Below are positions 59,495-64,000 of a stretch of DNA of 64,000 nt, in pieces. The stretch is from contig NZ_JAFMSS010000007.1 in assembly GCF_017916295.1 (NCBI RefSeq), positions 186,001 to 250,000 on the forward strand, read 5' to 3'. Source of the DNA: Rubellimicrobium arenae (GTDB taxonomy: Bacteria; Pseudomonadota; Alphaproteobacteria; Rhodobacterales; Rhodobacteraceae). The notes beneath the pieces are model-generated. The model had not been told where the DNA came from. It did not search any database and saw only the letters and a program-made list of their open reading frames with translations. A program made the position numbers and the translations under genes. Within the stretch, counting starts at the first letter, position 1, and each line of letters starts with the position of its first letter.

Positions 59495-60132
59495 GCGTCC
59501 ATTCCGATGGTTTCATTCAGACTTAGTACCCGCGCGCCCCAAGTCCCGGCCTCGAGCCGGCTTACCGAAGCGGGGCCGATCTCGAAGCGCAGGAGATGGT
59601 CCAGGGACAGGCCCAGCACGCGGGCCACGAGAGCGCGGATCACGTCGCAGTGGCTCACCAGGGCGATCCGCTCCCCACCGTGCGGGGCAAGCGACTCCAT
59701 ATGCCGGACCGCGCGGTCCGCGGCCTCGCCCATGCTCTCGCCCCCCGGCGCGCGCGCGGTGGCGCGGCGGGTGTTCCAGTCGTCCCAGAGCGGCTGGCCA
59801 TGGAGGTCCGCGAACTCCGATCCGGTCCAGTCGCCGAAGTCGACCTCGTCCAAGGCCTCCACCACCGTCACCGGTGCGCCGCTGGCGCGGGCCAGGGCCT
59901 CGGCGGTGGCGCGGGCGCGGTCCCGCGGGCTGGTGTGGATCTGGGTCAACGCCTCTCCGGCCAGCCCGCGCGCCAATGCGGCGGCCTGACGCTCGCCCTC
60001 GGGGGTGAGCGGCACGCCAGCGGCCCGGCCCGTCAGGCGCCGCCCGAAGTCCGCATGGGTTGCATGGCGGATCAGATAAAGCTGGACGCTGATGGGGAAC
60101 CCCCGGTGGCTTCTACTTTCGTTCGGGTACAA
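59491..60132 (-). CDS. Histidine phosphatase family protein (phosphoglycerate mutase-like)
   Basis: Phosphatase of about 213 aa with the phospho-accepting motif LIRHATHADFG near the N-terminus (RHA in place of the usual RHG), SPRDRARATAEALA, the acid residue in EVDFGDWTG and the second histidine in IALVSHCDVIRAL. The start is unclear: no ATG or GTG lies before LIRHA, so TTG at 60132, inside the end of the GT4 gene, is taken. Cobalamin-phosphate and sugar-phosphate phosphatases are relatives. In this operon it could remove the phosphate from a glycosyl-inositol phosphate. Confidence 0.85.
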   Translation of the reverse strand: MYPNESRSHRGFPISVQLYLIRHATHADFGRRLTGRAAGVPLTPEGERQAAALARGLAGEALTQIHTSPRDRARATAEALARASGAPVTVVEALDEVDFGDWTGSEFADLHGQPLWDDWNTRRATARAPGGESMGEAADRAVRHMESLAPHGGERIALVSHCDVIRALVARVLGLSLDHLLRFEIGPASVSRLEAGTWGARVLSLNETIGMDA

Positions 60133-61228
60133 ACGCTCGCGAGGGCGTGAGGTTCCATGGTTCGTTCCGATGCGGCGGGAACGCGCCGTGCGCGCCGGAG
60201 GGGCGCGACAGATCGCGGTACCGGGCCAGGTAGCCTGCGATCATGCGGTCGGCGGAAAAACGGGCCCGGGCGGTGGCGCGGCAGGTGTCCGGGTCGATCT
60301 CGCCGGCCCTGCGGATCGCGTCGGCCAAACCGGCCACGTCCTCCACGAGGAACCCGGTCCGGCCATGCTCCACGATGCCAGGAAGCGCCCCGCTCGGATA
60401 GGCGATGACCGGGGTCCCGGCGGCGAGCGCCTCCATGGCGACGAGGGACGAGGTTTCCCGTGCCTTGGCCGGGATCAGGACGCAGGCGGCCGCGGCCAGG
60501 AGGTGCTGCTTGCGCGCGCCTGCGACGGGGCCAATCCAGCGCCGCCGCCAGGACAGGCGCGGGGCGATGGCGTCGCGGAAATGCTGCTGATGGAAGGGAT
60601 AAGGGAACACGGTCCCGGCGATCACCAGCGGCCTGCGGGCCATCTCTGCGGCCATCAGGGCGTCGTCGAAGCCCTTCTCGGGGCAGATGCGCCCCAGCGT
60701 GAAGGCAAAGCCGCGCCTGCGGACGCGCAGGTCGGGGATCTCCACGCCGTTCTCGATGGGGGCTTCGATCCGCGCGCCCGGCGGAGCGGTCGCCGCCTGC
60801 GCGGCCGAAACCGGATGGAGATGGGTTCGGGGCCGGGCGGGCGACAGCGCCTCGGGCGGATACCAGTCGAGCGGCAGGTGAAGCGTCACGAGGACCGGCG
60901 GGCCGGGCTCGGGAAGGTAGGCGGGAAAGTCGATGCCGTGGAGATGGACGACATCGGGCGCCTCCTGCGCGACGACCTCGGCGATCCGGGCCCGGACGGC
61001 GGCCCGGACCCGCTCCGCATCCGCGTCCGAGATCGGCCCCTCCACCGCCGGGACGGAGCGAAGCTCGCCTGCGACCTGCGATCCCTCGGGCGCGATCACG
61101 AGCGACCGGTGGCCCGCCGCGACCAGCGCCCGGTCCAGCCGGGCGAGCACCTGCTCCGCGCCCCCGACCGGATCGGCCGTCACGGGCGCGAGCGGGTAGG
61201 ACACGCTGAGGATCGTCAGGCGCCTCAT
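60113..61228 (-). CDS. GT4-family glycosyltransferase
   Basis: GT-B glycosyltransferase of 371 aa. The N-terminal acceptor domain has DPVGGAEQVLARLDRAL and DVVHLHGIDFP; the donor domain has FTLGRICPEKGFDDAL and the E-x7-E motif in ETSSLVAMEALAAGTPVIA. MshA, which joins GlcNAc to inositol-3-phosphate, belongs to the same family, but so do many others, so the acceptor is inferred from context only. The ATG overlaps the PIG-L stop by 4 bases. A 60-residue C-terminal stretch after the last helix is Pro/His-rich. Confidence 0.92.
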   Translation of the reverse strand: MRRLTILSVSYPLAPVTADPVGGAEQVLARLDRALVAAGHRSLVIAPEGSQVAGELRSVPAVEGPISDADAERVRAAVRARIAEVVAQEAPDVVHLHGIDFPAYLPEPGPPVLVTLHLPLDWYPPEALSPARPRTHLHPVSAAQAATAPPGARIEAPIENGVEIPDLRVRRRGFAFTLGRICPEKGFDDALMAAEMARRPLVIAGTVFPYPFHQQHFRDAIAPRLSWRRRWIGPVAGARKQHLLAAAACVLIPAKARETSSLVAMEALAAGTPVIAYPSGALPGIVEHGRTGFLVEDVAGLADAIRRAGEIDPDTCRATARARFSADRMIAGYLARYRDLSRPSGAHGAFPPHRNEPWNLTPSRAFVPERK

Positions 61229-62019
61229 GCGGGGGCCTGATCGAGCAGCGCGTCCGCGTGGCGCCGCCACGCCGCGAGGTTCATCGTCCAGCCGAACTGG
61301 TCGTACCAGGCCTGACCGGACGGGGCAGGGGCGCGGAAGTCATAGGCGGGAGCGGGGCGCAGCCGCTCGCCCATCTCGGGCATATGGCTGAGGAAGGCCT
61401 GCTGGCTCCCGAAGCAGGCGAGGCCGGCGCGCCGCCGCGCCCGGTCGTCATCGGACAGCGGCATCGCCGTCTCGGGGGCCGAGGCGTCGGGCCAGAACTC
61501 GCCGAACCGGGCCTGCCCCTGGCGCAGGTGGTAGCTCGGGAACTCGAACCGGTCGGGGACGGGCCGCCGCTCCGCCTCGAAGCGGCGGCAGGCCAGCGCG
61601 ACGCAGAGCGCCGCCGCGTCATGGTCGGGATGGCCATGCTCGTAGGGGTGGGTGATGACCGCGCCGGCCCCCCAAAGGTCGCGGACGAGGTTCTGGACGA
61701 TGGCCGCGCCGTGGAGGATCGCCTCCTGGTCGGGATGCCAGTAGCAGCGGAGCTCGGCCGTCGACCCCAGCGCGGCCATCGCGGTCCGTAGTTCCTGGCG
61801 GCGCAGCTCGGCATAGTTTTCGACCGTGTCGACCCCGGCCTGCCGGGCATCCCTCAGGTCCCGGGGGGCGCCGTCGGTCAGGTGGATGATCGACAGGTCC
61901 TCCAGGCAGTCCAGCCGGCTTGCCAGGGCCAGGGTCTCGTCATCCGGATGCGCCACGACCAGCACCACCCGTTCGGGGATGCGCTCCCTCCGCGCGAGGC
62001 GTCCGGGCAGGTCCGTCAT
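61225..62019 (-). CDS. PIG-L/LmbE-family N-deacetylase
   Basis: Zinc-dependent deacetylase of 264 aa. The metal motif VVAHPDDETL is at residues 21-30 and the second histidine motif HPYEHGHPDHDAAAL near 122-136. Known members deacetylate GlcNAc-inositol (MshB), GlcNAc-PI (PIG-L), bacillithiol precursor (BshB) and lipid or antibiotic sugars. It sits beside a GT4, a phosphatase and Ino1, an assortment that fits a GlcNAc-inositol substrate. It begins 3 bases after the nucleotidyltransferase stop. Confidence 0.92.
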   Translation of the reverse strand: MTDLPGRLARRERIPERVVLVVAHPDDETLALASRLDCLEDLSIIHLTDGAPRDLRDARQAGVDTVENYAELRRQELRTAMAALGSTAELRCYWHPDQEAILHGAAIVQNLVRDLWGAGAVITHPYEHGHPDHDAAALCVALACRRFEAERRPVPDRFEFPSYHLRQGQARFGEFWPDASAPETAMPLSDDDRARRRAGLACFGSQQAFLSHMPEMGERLRPAPAYDFRAPAPSGQAWYDQFGWTMNLAAWRRHADALLDQAPA

Positions 62020-62022
62020 GGC

Positions 62023-62766
62023 CTAGCGCGCGGCGCGCGCGGGCTCCGGGCCGAGGAGCTCCATCGCCATCCGGTAGCCCTCCAGCGTGCCCACGTCGGC
62101 GTAAAGCGTTCCCGCCCGGACCCCGAGCGCCTGGCCACCTTGCTCAATCCAGGCGTTGACGAGCGTGCCGATGTATTCGTCGGGGTCCCGGCGCGACAGC
62201 CAGAACTCGCGCAGCTCGTGGAAGATGTGGCCCGGCATCTTGAAGGCGCCCCAGATCCAGTTGGTCCGGACCTCGGGCGACTTCACGTCGATGGCCAGGA
62301 CGCGTCCGTCCGCGTCGGTCACCACCGCGTCGAAGAACTGCGGCTGCTCCACCGGGAACAGCAGAAAGGACAGCCGGTCATCCGGCAGCGCCCGCAGCGC
62401 ATCCTCGGGGAACCAGATCGTGTCCGGCAGGCCCACGAGGACCGGCTCGTTGTGCGGGATCACCGGATGGGCGCGGAAGATGGCGTCGCACAGGCCCGAT
62501 GCCTCGGGCTGGACGACGTAGGCGATCTCCACGATGTCGCAGTGTCCCCCGTAATACTTGAGGATGTCGGCCTTGTGGGGCGAGATCACGAAGCAGACCT
62601 TGGTCGCCCCGGCCAACGCCATGCGGTCCACCAGGAACTCGCTGACGGCCTTTGGGCGGCTGCGGCCGTCGCCCGAGAGCCGCCCTCCGACGGGCAGCAG
62701 CTCCTTGGAGAAGGCGAGCGGCTGGATCCGCGTCCCGTTCCCGGCGGCGGGAATTATTCCCCACAT
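62023..62766 (-). CDS. Sugar nucleotidyltransferase
   Basis: NTP_transferase-family protein of 247 aa with the nucleotide-binding motif IIPAAGNGTRIQPLAFSKE at residues 4-22 and a later LVGLPDTIWFP in place of the usual GDxxF segment; DVGTLEGYRMA closes the domain. It should activate a sugar-1-phosphate as an NDP-sugar. An acidic residue in DVGT fits the metal-binding site. It overlaps the upstream glycosyltransferase gene by 13 bases. The sugar and nucleotide are not predictable. Confidence 0.9.
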   Translation of the reverse strand: MWGIIPAAGNGTRIQPLAFSKELLPVGGRLSGDGRSRPKAVSEFLVDRMALAGATKVCFVISPHKADILKYYGGHCDIVEIAYVVQPEASGLCDAIFRAHPVIPHNEPVLVGLPDTIWFPEDALRALPDDRLSFLLFPVEQPQFFDAVVTDADGRVLAIDVKSPEVRTNWIWGAFKMPGHIFHELREFWLSRRDPDEYIGTLVNAWIEQGGQALGVRAGTLYADVGTLEGYRMAMELLGPEPARAAR

Positions 62767-63869
62767 GCAACTGTCCCTTCTGGCTGAGATGTGGCGCGGC
62801 GACGGCCATCGCCGCCCAGCAGGTCGACAAGTTCCGCCGCGCGGACGTCCGAGCTGTGCTCGGACAGCGTGCGGTCGCGCGCGGCCCTGGCGATGCGGGC
62901 CAGTTCGGCATCCGGCAGCTCCAGCGCGGCGATGGCGTCGGCGGTGGTCCGGGCGGTCAGGATCTCCTCGCCGGGCGTGAAGAAGTCGCCCAGGCCCTCC
63001 CAGGCGTCGCTCAGGACCGGGATGCCGCAGGCGGCCGCCTCGAAAAGCCGCCCGGACGGGCACCAGCCCATCGAGGCCATGGCTTCCCGGGTCACATTGA
63101 GCGTCAGGCGGGAGGACGCGAAGAACGCCGGATGGTCGGGGGGCGGCAGGTGCTTCACGAAGTAGATGTTGTCCGTCCAGGGAAAGTCCGGGGGGTAATT
63201 CGCCCCTGCCAGCACGAACCGCAGGCCGGGACGCTGGCGGGCGGGGTCGATGAACAGCGTCTCGAGCGCGGCCTGCCGATCGGCGGCGTAGGTGCCCAGG
63301 TAGGACAGGTCGCCGCGGAAGGCAGGGTCCGGGGACCCGGGCCGATGCGCCGCCGGATCCACATGGCCGTAGAGCGGCGCGACCCGTCGCGCGCTCAGCC
63401 GCGTCCGCAGCAGGTCGAGCGCCATGCCACCCGTGTAGCTGAGCACGAGGTCGAAGTCGCCCAGCCCCTCCGGGGGCAGGAAGTCGACGCGTTCGCCCCC
63501 CTCCAGGCGGCGCAACGTCACGGGCGTGTCCATGTCGTAGAAGACGGTCAGTCCCTTGGCCTCGGTCCAGGCCAGCTCGGACGCCAGCGGGCCGTCGGGG
63601 CAGAAGGACGTGACCATGACCGCGTCCGCGCGCGCCACCTCGGCGCGGGCGCGCGGCAGCACCGACCACCAGTCGGGGTAGAGCACCAGCTCCGCACCGT
63701 CCGGAAGCCGCGTCAGGTCACGCGTTTCGGCGTAGTAGGGAACGTCGCGTTCGAAGAAGACGACCTCGTGGCCAAGGCGTGTCAACGCTCCGATGAGCCC
63801 ACGCCATAGGGTCGCGTGACCGTTGCCCCATGACGAGCTCACGGCCAGCCCGAACACCACCAGTCTCAT
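62754..63869 (-). CDS. CgeB-like glycosyltransferase
   Basis: GT-B-fold protein of 371 aa of the CgeB/DUF3880-type glycosyltransferases. Segments seen are VVFFERDVPYYAETRD near the N-terminus, VFYDMDTPVTL and, in the donor domain, TLNVTREAMASMGWCPSGRLFEAAACGIPVLSD, with the acidic pair expected for donor binding. It is the first gene of the minus-strand operon; about 130 bases of upstream sequence remain in the window, in which TTGACG at about 63916-63921 (minus strand) is a possible -35 box without a clear -10. Confidence 0.87.
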   Translation of the reverse strand: MRLVVFGLAVSSSWGNGHATLWRGLIGALTRLGHEVVFFERDVPYYAETRDLTRLPDGAELVLYPDWWSVLPRARAEVARADAVMVTSFCPDGPLASELAWTEAKGLTVFYDMDTPVTLRRLEGGERVDFLPPEGLGDFDLVLSYTGGMALDLLRTRLSARRVAPLYGHVDPAAHRPGSPDPAFRGDLSYLGTYAADRQAALETLFIDPARQRPGLRFVLAGANYPPDFPWTDNIYFVKHLPPPDHPAFFASSRLTLNVTREAMASMGWCPSGRLFEAAACGIPVLSDAWEGLGDFFTPGEEILTARTTADAIAALELPDAELARIARAARDRTLSEHSSDVRAAELVDLLGGDGRRRATSQPEGTVACGE

Positions 63870-64000
63870 CCGCGCCCCTGACCCTATGCCGCCGTCCTGC
63901 GGCGATTGCCCACGTCAACAGGGTCGAACGGGGTAAGTTCCCCGCCAGCCACAATCATTTTGCCAGGCTGGGCCGGGTTGCGCCGGACGCGCCATCCGGT

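Noticed and set aside
56677..63869. A true mycothiol pathway
   Set aside because: No cysteine ligase (MshC) or mycothiol synthase (MshD) is visible, and alphaproteobacteria use glutathione; only the early-step logic is shared.
1..64000. CRISPR arrays, tRNA or rRNA genes
   Set aside because: No regularly spaced direct repeats, cloverleaf-like segments with conserved T-loop sequence or rRNA signatures were noticed anywhere in the window.

Overview
The window is a 64 kb stretch of a GC-rich (roughly two-thirds G+C by eye) alphaproteobacterial chromosome or large replicon. It is most likely from Rhodobacterales (Paracoccaceae/Roseobacter relatives): there is a VPLPA-type CTERM protein, an exosortase of the XrtD type fused to an EpsI domain, a bacterial ALDH16, and dense ATGA-overlapped operons. 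The genus cannot be fixed from the sequence. No tRNA, rRNA, CRISPR array, insertion sequence or integrase was seen.

Left third (1-20968), carbohydrate catabolism. A plus-strand operon holds a 5'-truncated FGGY kinase, a SorC regulator, a DERA-type deoxyribose-phosphate aldolase, a two-domain ALDH16 and a HAD phosphatase. Facing it is a minus-strand module: cupin phosphoglucose isomerase-like protein, shikimate dehydrogenase-like protein, 2-hydroxyacid dehydrogenase, UlaG-like lactonase and RpiR regulator. Divergent from that module is a nine-gene plus-strand operon: a CUT2 (ribose-type) importer, a second FGGY kinase, an SDR and a CUT1 (maltose-type) importer. A good sigma-70 promoter and two shared GTTGCTAC elements lie in the divergent gap. 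The sugar is not identifiable from sequence.

Middle (21677-56538), an exosortase-linked exopolysaccharide locus. It contains a VPLPA-CTERM target protein, dTDP-rhamnose genes in a split arrangement (rfbCA plus, rfbBD minus), a rhomboid protease, and a minus-strand block (sugar transferase, PrsT-like TPR lipoprotein, Wza-like export protein, outer-membrane barrel, XrtD-EpsI, GT4). Next come a plus block (locus ATPase, Wzz, short tyrosine-kinase-like ATPase, acyltransferase), a minus block (iron-sulfur oxidoreductase, pyruvyl transferase, GT2), and a long plus block (flippase, sulfotransferase-like protein, secreted beta-helix protein, O-antigen ligase-like protein, GT2). The last block ends in a type I secretion ABC/HlyD pair and a large beta-helix-PKD-lectin protein that is probably its cargo. 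Together these genes would build, polymerise, export and decorate a rhamnose-containing, possibly pyruvylated and acylated polysaccharide and sort proteins to it.

Right end (56677-63869), the most novel part. An eight-gene minus-strand operon with every junction overlapping or nearly so encodes a CgeB-like glycosyltransferase, nucleotidyltransferase, PIG-L deacetylase, GT4, histidine phosphatase, CmoB-like methyltransferase, glycoside hydrolase and actinobacterial-type inositol-3-phosphate synthase. Four of these families match the first steps of mycothiol or GPI-type glucosaminyl-inositol synthesis, without the cysteine ligase of mycothiol. The glycoside hydrolase appears to be a circularly permuted TIM barrel: its strand-4 Asn-Glu-Pro-Asn motif is at the N-terminus and the strand 1-3 region is at the C-terminus.
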